Part shown: piece by piece, positions 13,101 to 23,041 of the stretch
Layout: each line of letters begins with the position of its first letter
How positions within the stretch are numbered: the stretch's first letter is position 1
NCBI GenBank assembly: GCA_026874595.1
Contig: CM049306.1
Location: forward strand, 6,943,519-7,007,518
Direction of reading: 5' to 3'
From: Sipunculus nudus
Taxonomy: Eukaryota > Annelida > Sipuncula > Golfingiida > Sipunculidae
Length of the DNA: 64,000 nt
Program-made: the position numbers and the translations under genes
The notes under the pieces: model-generated
Databases searched by the model: none
What the model was told of the DNA's origin: nothing
Seen by the model: only the letters and a program-made list of their open reading frames with translations

Positions 13101-14200
13101 CTTCTTATTAGATAGGTCAGTCATAACTAAGGTGAATGCTTTTGGTTCCCACAAAGCTGCTCTTTATAGACAGGTGGTCCTGTTAGACAGGTGGGCTTTC
13201 AGACTGGTTTCACTGTATCTCTAACACAGCCTATTATCTTGTTAAATATTCTTGATTTCATTCATTTGCCAGAAGAGCATTTCTATTGTCATTGATACAA
13301 GTCATGTCCGACCTGTTACTGCATGAAGTAAGGGGTCCAGGTTATTTAACAGGGAAAATTTTATGCAGTTTGTTCAAATGGTGACAGTTAGTCTTTGATA
13401 TATATTTGAAACATTTACTTTGGATAGTCCCACTATCAGCATATAAATACCTGTCAATTAATTTTATGGATGTCATGTTATCACATTCTCTGTGTAACCC
13501 ATTATGACAAAATATACAGGTTTTTCTGGTAAAAATATGTTTTGTCTTTCCAGGTCAGTGGATGTGCCCGTGGCATCACTGTGACATTTGCGGTGCAAGA
13601 TCGGTGAAGCTGTGTGAGAAGTGCCCTAATTCCTTCTGTTCAGCTCATGTGGAGAATAACATTGTGGACATGGGGGATAACCGTCTCTTCTGTTCTGATC
13701 ACGAGGACATCATCAACACGTTCAGATCTACAGGAAAACCCCCAGAGAGGTCAAATCAGGGTCGGCAGGCTGGCAATAGTTCACAAGACAACGATACGGC
13801 CTCAAGCTCAAGTTCTGAAGAATCTGAGGAAGCTGGCACCTCAGCCTCATGCAGCAGTCGGGAGTCAGAGGAGATAAAGCAAGAGGTTACCATGGAAACA
13901 GTACTTCAGCCATCTCAAAAGAAGAGCAGAGCTTCATCAAATGGGTCCAAACCAAAGAGGAAACAAAACCGGGGACCACCAACGGGAAACCAGGGGAAAA
14001 AGGGGAAAAGGCAACAAACACCAAAGGTACAAGTTCCCGATGTTAAAGTGGAACCAGCCGTGGAAAACAAGGGCCAGCAAGGACCAGCAGTAACTCAAGC
14101 AAAACAAGGGAACAAAAACGGCACCATAATAGAACCGATGTTTGACGATGAAGATGACGATGACATGGGGAAGCTGATCATTGATATACCCAATGTGTAA
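3993..14200 (+). CDS. NSD: NSD-family histone H3K36 methyltransferase (3' part of gene, 10 exons)
   Basis: This is a SET-domain lysine methyltransferase that transfers methyl groups from S-adenosylmethionine to histone H3 Lys36 in nuclear chromatin. Exons: 3993-4149, 5041-5169, 5647-5726, 6083-6195, 9120-9389, 10680-10801, 11615-11751, 12168-12274, 12820-13024 and 13554-14200. The frame is continuous across all nine junctions (655 residues plus stop), which is strong internal support. Domain order in window residues: PHD about 1-38, PWWP about 38-105, linker, AWS about 180-235, SET about 238-357, post-SET about 358-374, PHD about 400-440, C5HCH about 441-495, then a Ser-rich, basic and finally acidic tail. 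The order is that of vertebrate NSD1/2/3. The N-terminal PWWP and PHD fingers are not in the window. Invertebrates usually carry one NSD gene, so I use the family name rather than NSD1, 2 or 3. Introns are rich in repeats. Confidence 0.95.
5041..5169 (+). CDS. NSD: NSD exon: PWWP core
   Basis: It lies between TTCTACAG and AG|GTCTGT. It encodes [14 protein letters not shown] and then [16 protein letters not shown], the aromatic cage and strand region of the PWWP domain that reads methylated H3K36. The PWWP signature reads R-W-W-P. The phase fits both neighbours. Confidence 0.94.
5647..5726 (+). CDS. NSD: NSD exon: end of PWWP, GC splice donor
   Basis: An 80-bp exon after a TTTTTTAG acceptor, encoding [10 protein letters not shown] to KIFKK. 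Its donor is AAAAAG|GCAAGC, a GC donor; the frame continued past it reaches a TAG within a few codons. Joining to the AG at 6081-6082 gives FKKAVTEA, which matches the conserved YKKALQEA-type helix of vertebrate NSD proteins, so the GC-AG junction is well supported. Confidence 0.88.
6083..6195 (+). CDS. NSD: NSD exon: charged linker between PWWP and AWS
   Basis: The acceptor is GTCTTTAG and the donor AGG|GTGAGT. It encodes a charged helix with [20 protein letters not shown]. The PPPYKH block is conserved in NSD proteins just before the AWS domain. An alternative acceptor at 6066 (GTGCAG) would add 16 bases and break the frame. Confidence 0.9.
6584..8998 (-). mobile_element. pogo-like (Tc1/mariner) DNA transposon, decayed
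   Basis: The ends are perfect 26-bp inverted repeats beginning CCGTATTTACTCGTGTATAG and flanked by TA on both sides (6582-6583 and 8999-9000), the target duplication of Tc1/mariner elements. Further in, each arm has a second GACGACCCCCC block. On the minus strand around 8020-8115 a frame reads [16 protein letters not shown], which resembles the second catalytic Asp block of pogo/Tigger DDE transposases. No long open frame remains, so the copy is dead. It fills most of an NSD intron. Confidence 0.82.
9120..9389 (+). CDS. NSD: NSD exon: AWS domain and start of SET
   Basis: A 270-bp phase-0 exon after TTTTTTGCAG. It encodes the AWS (associated with SET) zinc-binding domain with [26 protein letters not shown] and [11 protein letters not shown], then the SET start RGWGLKT. 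Its last 39 bases and its GTAAGT donor are the first unit of a tandem minisatellite that fills the start of the intron, so several decoy donors follow the true one. Confidence 0.93.
9351..9780 (+). repeat. Minisatellite, nine units of 47-48 bp, copied from exon end plus splice donor
   Basis: Nine head-to-tail units begin near AGAGGCTGGGG and end in GGGTAAGTGTT. Unit 1 is the last 39 coding bases of the AWS/SET exon plus its donor. Eight of nine units keep GTAAGT; unit 6 has GTAGGT. Some units differ by one base (AAAAG versus AAAAAG), which shifts the frame if units were included in the mRNA. Confidence 0.92.
9781..10679. other. NSD intron remainder, nothing recognised
   Basis: AT-rich unique-looking intron between the minisatellite and the next SET exon. 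I see no element termini, RNA gene or coding exon. Confidence 0.5.
10680..10801 (+). CDS. NSD: NSD exon: SET domain N-terminal half
   Basis: The acceptor is TGTCCACAG and the donor AG|GTAAGA. It encodes [17 protein letters not shown] and then [10 protein letters not shown], the conserved SET strand and insertion typical of the NSD/SET2 group. The phase fits the exons on both sides. Confidence 0.94.
10802..11614. other. NSD intron, nothing recognised
   Basis: A minus-strand open frame of 131 codons (10978-11373) is present but shows no motif and no splice context. I treat it as chance in intronic sequence. Confidence 0.45.
11615..11751 (+). CDS. NSD: NSD exon: SET catalytic core with NHSC
   Basis: It encodes [18 protein letters not shown], the cofactor-binding NHSC motif, and then [13 protein letters not shown]. 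The residue after QPN is Leu (NHSCQPNLE), where NSD and SET2 enzymes usually have Cys. The acceptor is TTTACAG and the donor G|GTCAGT. Confidence 0.94.
12168..12274 (+). CDS. NSD: NSD exon: end of SET and post-SET
   Basis: It encodes [19 protein letters not shown], with the FNY catalytic aromatic residues, then the post-SET zinc cysteines in [13 protein letters not shown]. Acceptor GTTACAG, donor AAG|GTAGGT. All catalytic landmarks are intact, so the enzyme is predicted active. Confidence 0.94.
12820..13024 (+). CDS. NSD: NSD exon: Lys-rich linker and C-terminal PHD
   Basis: The acceptor is ACTGGTAG and the donor CATG|GTACGT. It opens with an Ala- and Lys-rich stretch (a run of about eight lysines, a likely nuclear localisation signal). 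It continues with the PHD finger [19 protein letters not shown] and AYHLHCLNL. The finger finishes in the next exon. Confidence 0.93.
13554..14200 (+). CDS. NSD: NSD terminal coding exon: C5HCH finger and acidic tail
   Basis: It starts after TCTTTCCAG and encodes [21 protein letters not shown] and LFCSDHED, the C5HCH finger that pairs with the preceding PHD in NSD proteins. The rest is low complexity: a Ser/Glu block, a Lys-rich block, and an acidic end [18 protein letters not shown] followed by TAA. The tail is not recognisably conserved. Confidence 0.94.
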
Positions 14201-16222
14201 CTTAGTGGATCAGAAGTCTCCTTAGAATGAAGTTATCAGAAGATGGTAATATTAAGCTCCCTTTCATTTACTCTTTTGTCAGTTGACTGTCAGCCAAGGA
14301 TCATCATTAATTACCACGACTGACCCTGTACAGGAACAGTCCGTCAATGCTGTAACAAGACCTGTCAGGAACAATCACTGCAACATTTGTCGGGTCCATC
14401 ATTACATCCATGTGCAAAAACATCCAGTCATCATGAGTGACTGGTGTGTTGGTACATCTGTCTGTACAAATGTATGGCATGAATTGTTCCACCAGTCAAC
14501 ACAAAACACTCATGGCTGCAATTAAAATGGAGTGTGACAGAGACAAGGACTTCTGGATGTAAAGCGTATTGTTTGTGGAGCACATTGGTGAAAACCGCAA
14601 GTCAGAGTAATGGAAGGGAGCTTTAGTGTATTTAAGGCCATTGCTCAATGAAAGCTGTCACTGCCTTTTGGCTTGAGTGGTAAACAAATGCATATACACT
14701 GAATACCTTCACTTAATTTGATGCACACCCTCTGAGTATATGGACTTAGGTAGTGGTAAGGTGGGTTAATGTCGTGATATCTCTTGCATATGCAGTTTTG
14801 TAGAGTACATCTTCCCCCAAGCCTACCTCAATGGCTTCATGCTATCTATGTTGATATACAAAAAGCCCAGGTCAGATTTTACTTTTGCCCAGACTTAAGT
14901 GGCTGGGACATACCTCCCTGCATTCAAGTACCCCATCTTTGTTATACGTCTCCATTGTTTATATGGTATCCTACATTGATACAGTTAAATCATTATGCAC
15001 TAGGAGGCCTTGGTTGTAATACTAGAGTGGGCCTGTAGGGTATCTGTATTGTTATTTCATTGTACATAGTTGAGTTATGTGTATTTTAATCCTCCACAAA
15101 GTGTACACTTATCCATTTCCGATAACCGACAGGTCATGCAGCAGCCTGCCCCATTTACTGTGATTTTCTCTACAGGGATTAGCTTCCAAAGTAATGAGCT
15201 TGTATGGGTGATAAATCTGGGGTCTGGCCCAAAAAGATCAAACCTGTTATTCTTTTATCCTGTTTCAATGGATCTGAACTATTTAACCATTTATATGACT
15301 ATTTAGTGTTAGTGTGATGGTTTATTGCATGAATTGAGCTGACATTAACATGTCTTTAGATGTTAGAGAAATAGGTAAATCGACTGTCCAGAAGTGAATT
15401 TCTGTTGTTTATGTGATGTTTTCATGATGGGTAAAAAAGTCATATAGATATAAAGGATTTGTGGATTAACTTTGCTGGATCAGATTTTTTTGAGACAACC
15501 ATAAGGAGTTATGAGCCTGATGATCCTGAAGGTCGACCACCCAAGGACACTCATTTTCATTTGTGAATTCACCATTGGAGAGTCCATGGGAATTACCAGT
15601 TCCATGGTGTGTCACTGCACATGGAAGCATGCATTTACATTAGCAATATCACCCACATGTTTTGAGAGGGCTTGTTTTAAACTTGGCAAATATAGCTTGA
15701 AATGTTTCTCTGTAGGCCTTCTAAAGCAGGTCTGTTTGCCATGATTTTAAACCAACCAGTAATTGGTTTATTTGGATGCAGTGTCCAGTTGAACATTGCT
15801 TTGGATCTGCTAAATTTCAGCACTAAAAAAGTCTCTCAAGTACTTTAATTGTTTAAGGCTGTTCTTTACTATTTCATCTTTAAACTAGAAATCTGCATTT
15901 TAAGGAATGCAAGCCTCAGCCATGTGTTTGCATTCACTTTTTCAGCTCATCTTTCCAGGTTCATTCTACATAGTGACTACAGGTACTTTTGTGAATATTC
16001 CTTGATGACTTTCCTTAATCCAGATCATGAGCTGGATCCACACCAAAGTCTAATTGATTCTTTCTTTGCCAATTCCTGAAATATCCTGAAATTTGCATGA
16101 GATTTGTTCATGATTGCACTGGTTATCCACAAATTCTTATCTGAAATCCTACCTTCACCTTAAAATTATTTATTATAACCATTTTGTTATAAATATATTA
16201 ATATAGGAAGGATGTGCATACT

Positions 16223-16446
16223 TAAGGTGCCTTTCCATAAGTGCGTAGTCTGTATACATAGTCCTTATGCGTAGTCTGCAAAAATCACTTTGTAGACTTT
16301 TTAAACAGGCTGTTTCCATAAATCTGCATGTGTAGTCACCTTGGAATATGGACTATGCATACGTAATTATGGAAAACAAAGTTTGGGGACATGGACTAAG
16401 CATGCAGACTATGGATACGCACTATGCACTAATGGAAAACCACCGT
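16223..16446. mobile_element. Small inverted-repeat (MITE-like) element
   Basis: The left end AAGGTGCCTTTCCATAAGTG and the right end CACTAATGGAAAACCACCG are imperfect inverted copies, and GCGTAGTC/CATAGTCC words recur in both arms. It is about 220 bp with no coding capacity. The flanks TTA and TAA could be a 3-bp target duplication read in opposite senses, so the superfamily is left open. Confidence 0.6.
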
Positions 16447-18496
16447 AACACGGAAAGCATTAAGGTGAAGTGAGACAATGTATACACAGACAGACTGTAC
16501 AAGCAGACTGTGGATCCATCAGCGTCAAGTTCAGTTTGAATAAACTACCTTTTGTCCAATCAGTGCTCAAAAGATCATTTAAAATAATTTCAGCATTAAT
16601 TTTGGCTAAATACTTTACCAGTTACCGAATAAATTGTAAAACATGATTCCTATGACATTTGCGGGGGGGGGGGGGGGGGGGGTGTTAAATTTTCAGTAGC
16701 TTCGGGTAACAAGTTTTGCATCGTTTATTTGTTTTTTTCAGTATTCATGTCTTATCTCCTGACCACAGGCCTGATTAGGTTGTACTGATTGGAATAATTA
16801 TAGTGGCTCGTACACTCTTGTAGTGCATAATGCTTCATTTTCTCTAGTAATAAACATGAGACATTCTGATAATGTACAGGTTACTTTACCGGTCTGATGA
16901 TGAACCACTTTGATCTCACCTTGTGGCAGCACTAGAATATAAAGATTGCTGCATTTAACAGCATGCATGTTGATTTACAATAACAGCAGCATCTTGAAGT
17001 AGATGTAAGTGACAGAATATATCTTTGTGTGTTGCTTTTACAAAGGCTTGTTTGCATTGTTAAAATGTACAATAACAAGATAAACCTCAGAGAGGTGGAC
17101 ACGTTTAAATCTGAATGATGCTTGTATAGTTTATACTCAAATCTCAAATGACTTTATTAAGATTGTTAATTTTAATTAATTTCTAAATAATTAGGACTTC
17201 TTACAATGAAATTTATACTTGAATTCATGTGATATTGCTGTGGAACATTTTCCAGAGTCAGTGAAAGTAAGCAAATGAAGTTTTGATAAAAATTGTGCAT
17301 CGATGAATAAGAAGCTTTTTATATCTTGATATTTTAGTAAAAGTGAAGTTTTATTTTGAGAAAACAGCTATAAGTTTGAAGACAGAAGTGCATTGTAATA
17401 TTCTTGATGTGAAATGTAAGCAGTTTGTCACACTGGCCGTCTACCCTTGAAACCACAAGTGCCTTTTCCAAAAAGCTTAAACTATTATCAAGATGACCAC
17501 CATGGAGGACTATCATGGATTGGGAAGTGATATTATATTTCACCTTATTCTCCTGTTGCAGAACTCCATTTCAAGTAACCATATGTAACACAGCAGAACT
17601 TGTGATGGTACTGAGTATTCTTGCTTGCTGATGCAACTCTGTAAATGCCTCTCATGATGTTAGATGCATCGTTGTATATGCAGTGCTTGCAGATTTGATT
17701 GTAAATGTTAAGTTCAGGGATTCTTCCAAACCATGGTATCAGGGGAGAGAATTTCCAGTGAATTCCATGATGAACTCTTCAGTTAAGACTTGTATATAAT
17801 TGTATATCTGTTCAGCTGTTTCTGCTTATACAGAATGTAAAACTGAGGAATATAATAGTGTGTCAGTATGAAAAAAACATTATTTTATACATTATTTTTA
17901 AATCTAAATATTGCTGGCATAAGGTTTTGTATTAAGAAACGTGTATAGATTATTCACAGTCTACCTTCCCCCATTCTCCAACTGGTAAAACATCCACAGA
18001 TTGTCTGTCAGTATTAGCTGCTTATATGTGCATCATGTTGTATCAATTGCAACAAAAGAGCATGGTGTATTAGTTTTCCTTCGATTAATAAGCATACCTA
18101 ATTTCAGGACAATCCTTGCAGTCATCAAATTGCTGAGAATATGGTGCAACTCAAACCTATAATTAATTTTCATTCAATTTTGCACATCTTTTGCTTTTGG
18201 GTGACTGCAGTGGGGACAGGTGACACGTATTAAAATTATAATTATTTTCCCCAAGAGATCATAAGTATGGATGTTATATTAGGTTTTCAGTGAATGTATT
18301 GTTCTGATCACTATGTTTTTGTGATGTCGCAAACTATTCCAGAGGGCTAAGCAGTGCTCCACGTGTTGCATGTCCTTGTACACCATCACCTACCAGGCTT
18401 GCTTTTACGCAGACACCAGCTAAGTGTTGTTAGGCTGGGAATTGTGGGTTTGTACACAACGAATGTAAAATAATGCATATTTCTTGCTGTAGTTGA

Positions 18497-18502
18497 AATA
18501 AA
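18497..18502 (+). terminator. NSD: Candidate polyadenylation signal of NSD
   Basis: A canonical AATAAA sits in GTTGAAATAAATG, with T/G-rich sequence about 20-60 bases downstream. It is the last good signal before the Helentron-like stack that begins at 18650. Confidence 0.45.
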
Positions 18503-18649
18503 TGTTTTAGTTTTATTATGTCTTAATCGTTGAATTTCTGTTGTTCAGTATGTGAGAACTTTTGAGAGAGTGGTGTGTAGACTTTGTCCTTTGTTGTTAG
18601 CTGATAGATGTTAGAGGGTCAGTCCTTCAGAGTCAAGGCTAGAATTTTT

Positions 18650-18852
18650 TTAGCTCAGCTGACTATAAGTCATCTGAGCTATAGTCATGGTCCATTGTCC
18701 GTCCGTCCGTAGATGTGGCACGTTTTGAAACTGTAAGACCTAGGAATCCAAAATTCGACATTATGTTAGATGTCCCCAAGATCTCTTATCAAGCCGAAAA
18801 CTGGGTCTTTGCAACTTCGTTTCTTTGAGAAATTAGAAAAAAACCTCAATTT
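18650..18852 (+). mobile_element. Helentron-like element A, outer copy, left piece
   Basis: It starts TTAGCTCAGCTGACTATAAG, with a local hairpin (AGCTCAG...CTGAGCT), then a GTCCGTCCGT run and GTGGCACGTTTTGAAAC. It stops at CCTCAATTTT where another copy begins. The missing continuation resumes at 28886 with TTAAAAACCTATTTT, the same order as in the intact copy near 51650-51670. Confidence 0.8.
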
Positions 18853-21800
18853 TTAGCTCAGCTGAGCAATAGTCGTGGTCCATTGTCCGTCATCCGTCTG
18901 TCTGTCTGTCCGGATGTCTGTCCGTAAGACTGGCACGTTTCAACACCATTGGACCTATGAATCTGAAATTCGGCATACAGTTAGATGTCCCCAAAATCTC
19001 CTACCATGCAGAAAATTGGGTCAATAGGACTTCGTTCCTTCGAGATATTAAGGAAAAACCTCAATTTTTTATTAGAAATCTATTTTTACACTTCAGGACT
19101 GCCTAATATCAAAACCACTCATCTGGTTTTCTTCATATTTACCATAAATATTCCTCTATATAGTTCCTATGTACATGCCAGAAATTAAGTCAGTATTATT
19201 AAATTTTAAAAAGTGGATCCAAACATAATGGACTTTGTAAAAAAATCAGGAAGATATTTGGTCACTTAAGACCAAAAGTGTTAAAGGGACTTTTTTTCAG
19301 TAATACAACTTTAATTAATCAAAATTTAATTGTTTACCAAAAATTAGATCAAAATCTGTTAAATTTTTTTAATTATTGGCAAAAATATAAAATTGGTACC
19401 TTAAATTTTGCCCAACTTTGACCATGGCACCTTTTTTTCCTGTGGATTTAATTTTCACAGCATGTACACATAAGGATTTAATCTGATAAAATCTGAAATT
19501 TGAAATTAAAAGCTGCAAAATTAGGTTAGTTATTGAATTTTTTGGAGGATCTTACTGTATTCCCTTACATTGTCAAGCAGTCCACTTTGTATGTAGGTCA
19601 TTCAGTGCACATCTCTATGCTCCCCTGGCTGTTGGCAAAATTTTAGATGTCCCCAAAATCTCCTACCATACCGAAAATTGGGTCATTAGGACTTCGTTCC
19701 TTTGAGATATTAAGGAAAAACCTCTGTTTTCCATAAAAAAAGCCATTATTACACTTCAAGGCTGCCTAATATCAAAACCACTGATCTGTTTTTGATCATA
19801 TTTTGTATTCACATTCTTTCATACATTTTCTATGAACATACCAAAAATTAGGTCAGTATTGGGTATTATTTTGAAGTTATGGGCCAAAATATAATACAAT
19901 TTTTTTTTAAATCAGGAAATATATTTACTCGCCTAACATGAGAATTGCTGAACCTAGAGACTTTTTTCAGGAATATAACTTTATCAAGATTCAATTGGTT
20001 TACCCAAAATTAGATCTGAATTTTGCAAATGTTTCAAGTTATTAGCATAAATAAAAAATCAATACCTTAAATTTTGTCCAAAGTGGCACTGTTGATTTCA
20101 TGTTCCCAGCATATATACATAAGGATTTAATCTTTTAAAATCTGAAATTTCAAAGAAATTGATTGGAAAGAATAGCTTGTATTCACGTTTTCATACACCA
20201 TGTCAAGTGTTGTTTACATCTAGCCCACCTAGTAGTACAACCTTCACTTGTATTATGTAACCCACCCCAGGCAGCTTGCCTTGGCTGAGCTTGGCCACTA
20301 CCAGCACCCTTCCCCTCTGCCCTGCACCCCCCCCCCCCCCCCCCCGATGGTGCATAAACTAGATGAATGTTATTATTTTCTGTATTTGATTCATTCTTAT
20401 TCTAGGCTATGCTACATTTTACATTTTTGTATTGTACCACCAGGGTTACAATGATTAAAGTGTACATTTGATTGTGTCCACAAAGTGGTGTATTGCTATG
20501 AAAGTGTGGATGTTCATCAGATAAGTAATTCCTTACTTCAGAAGAGTAAAAACTTCACCAGGTGTGAAATTGACTATTAATTCCAGTAATAATTTAAAAC
20601 TGGGATAGTAATTAGCACAATGATATTGTTTGTCCCTCATTCAACCAACAGTGTTTATACTTTATTTGAAAAGATGTTTTATTTTATCAAATTTACTGAA
20701 TCTTTTATTTTATTATGGTGAATAAAATTAAGCATGTACTGAAAACTCCAATGTGTATAACTTTTTAATAGTGATTCAAGGAATATTCTTGTAGATGCCA
20801 TGTTGTGGCATTATTTTCTCTAAATTCAGATTAAACAATTATGATTTAAAAATAATAAAATATGTGTATGCATAATATGACCCAATATGAGCTACACTCT
20901 GGATATATGATGATTGCAACTTTTGCAACAATTCTAATATTTTAACTTATAGTTTCAGTTTTTTACTCTGTATATATAATGATTGCAACTTTTGCAACAA
21001 TTCTAATATTTTAACTTATATTTTCAGTTTTTTTATTAAAAATTTATAAAACCTGTAAATAAAAAAAATGATTCAGATAAAAACTTCTTAATGGAAAAAG
21101 TGGATATGCTTAAAAAAAAATGCATTATTCCCTTGAAAGTGAAATAAAGGTATTAGTCCATTCTGTCCACTTGCCTGTCCATCTGTAAATTTTCATATGC
21201 ATCACAGTATCTCAAAACTTTTACTGTTTTTCTTCATGACAGTCTTGTCAGAGTATAAGTTTGCAATCATATATTTAGAACTTTTCTATAACCAAGTAGG
21301 AGGGCCCCTTTCCTCTTAGCTTTTCATATTCTTATATAAATGAAAAATATTACAATAGAATATTTCTACATTATCCTTCGTGCTGCCCTCACTTTTCCCT
21401 TCTCTGAACCCCATCCCAAAGTCAGCCTCAGTAAGCAAGAACAAGATGAATCAGATATATTCATACTTTCAATATTTTGTATAACTATTCGTCCATAGGT
21501 ACCTATGTACATGCTAGAAATTATGTCAATATTGTGTAATATGTAGACATAGTGGGCATCACAATAATGTACCTTGTCAAGACTAAAGAGATATTGTGTC
21601 ATACAGTCACAAATTCATAAATCTCTTCATCAGCATAGTTAATCATAACATCATATCTGTCAAATTGAAAGCTTGCAGACTACCATACACTTAAGATCCT
21701 TCAACAAATAGCCTTATCATCATTCTACTACTGCTTATTACTGTCATTGCATTCATATTTGCTCAAATATATCACAATTTTCAACCCCTCCTAAATACAT

Positions 21801-22009
21801 AAAAAATAAACCACTATATTTGACTCTATTAATCCATCAGTCAGGTAATTTCATTGATCATTTACTCACATATTACATTACATTCCTTTATAATAGCCCA
21901 ACATGTCCATGATATTCATTAGCTTTATCGACTCGATATAGTATCACAGTGGAGAAACATTTATAGTCCAATCACGATCAGCTGAGCGCGGTGACCCATG
22001 GGTCCCTTG
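18853..22009 (+). mobile_element. Helentron-like element A, inserted copy
   Basis: It begins TTAGCTCAGCTGAGC and ends with a subterminal CAGCTGAGC (complement of the start), a GACCCATGGGTC hairpin and CCTTG followed by T. It includes a C run at 20327-20345 and a local tandem duplication of about 75 bp at 20909-21031. There is no open frame of note. It sits inside the outer A copy. Confidence 0.78.
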
Positions 22010-23041
22010 TTTATTAGCTCAGCTGACTAAGTCATCTGAGCTGTAGCGATCACTCTTTGTCTGTCGTCCGTCGTGCCGTCCGTCCGTCCATTAACAGGGC
22101 ACAAATCGTAACCGCTGGACCTGGAATCTTCTTACTTTACATCCAGAGAGGTCCATGAAAAATCTCCATGGAAACCTGGAATTAGGTCTGTTACCCATAT
22201 CCTTCGAGCTATGGGGCCCCAAAGTACCACCCCAGAATAGTCAAAAATTTCATACAAAAACTTCAATATCTCATTAACTACATCACTGATGGTCATTATT
22301 TTTGGCATACCTATTGATCATCAGATGTTCCATCAGTTCCTGCAGACTGGTGGCGCCACCTGTATTTTTTTATTTTTTACGAATTTTTTTCTCTATTTTT
22401 GAGACCTTTAAAAATGTGGACATCTGTTAACAAGGCACAAATCCTAAAGACTGGACCTAGAATCTTCATTCTTGATATTCTGAGAGACCTATGAAAAGTC
22501 TCCATGGAAACCAGAAATTAGGTCTCTATTACCCATATCCTTCGAGCTATGGGGCCCCAAAGTACCCCCCAGAATAGTGAAAAATTTCACACAAAAACTT
22601 CAATATCTCATTAACTACATCACTGATGGTCATGATTTTTGGCATACCTATAAATCATGAGATGTTTCATAAGTTTCTGCAGACTGGTGGTGCCACCTAT
22701 ATTTTTCGATTTTTTACGAATTTTTTTCTCTATTTTTGAGACCTTTAAAATGTGGACATCTGTTAACTGGGCACAAATCGTAAAGACTGGACCAAGAATC
22801 TTCATTCTTGATAATCTGAGAGACCTATGAAAAGACTCCATGGAAACCAGAAATTAGGTCTCTGTTACCCATATCCTTTGAGCTATGGGGCCCCAAAGTA
22901 CCCCCCAGAATAGTAAAAAATTTCATACAAAAAGTTCAATATCTCATTAACTACATCACTGATGGTCATGATTTTTGGCATACATATTAATCATGAGATG
23001 TTTCATCAGTTTCTGCAGACTGGTGACGCCACCTGTATTTT

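Larger units (their letters stand above)
14201..18520 (+). other. NSD: Putative NSD 3' untranslated region
   Basis: After the stop at 14200 there is no splice-like structure or further domain for 4.3 kb. The best polyadenylation signal is AATAAA at 18497-18502, followed by a T/G-rich stretch. The UTR length is inferred; an earlier cleavage site is possible. It contains a 20-base G run at 16663-16682 and a small inverted-repeat element at 16223-16446. Confidence 0.45.
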
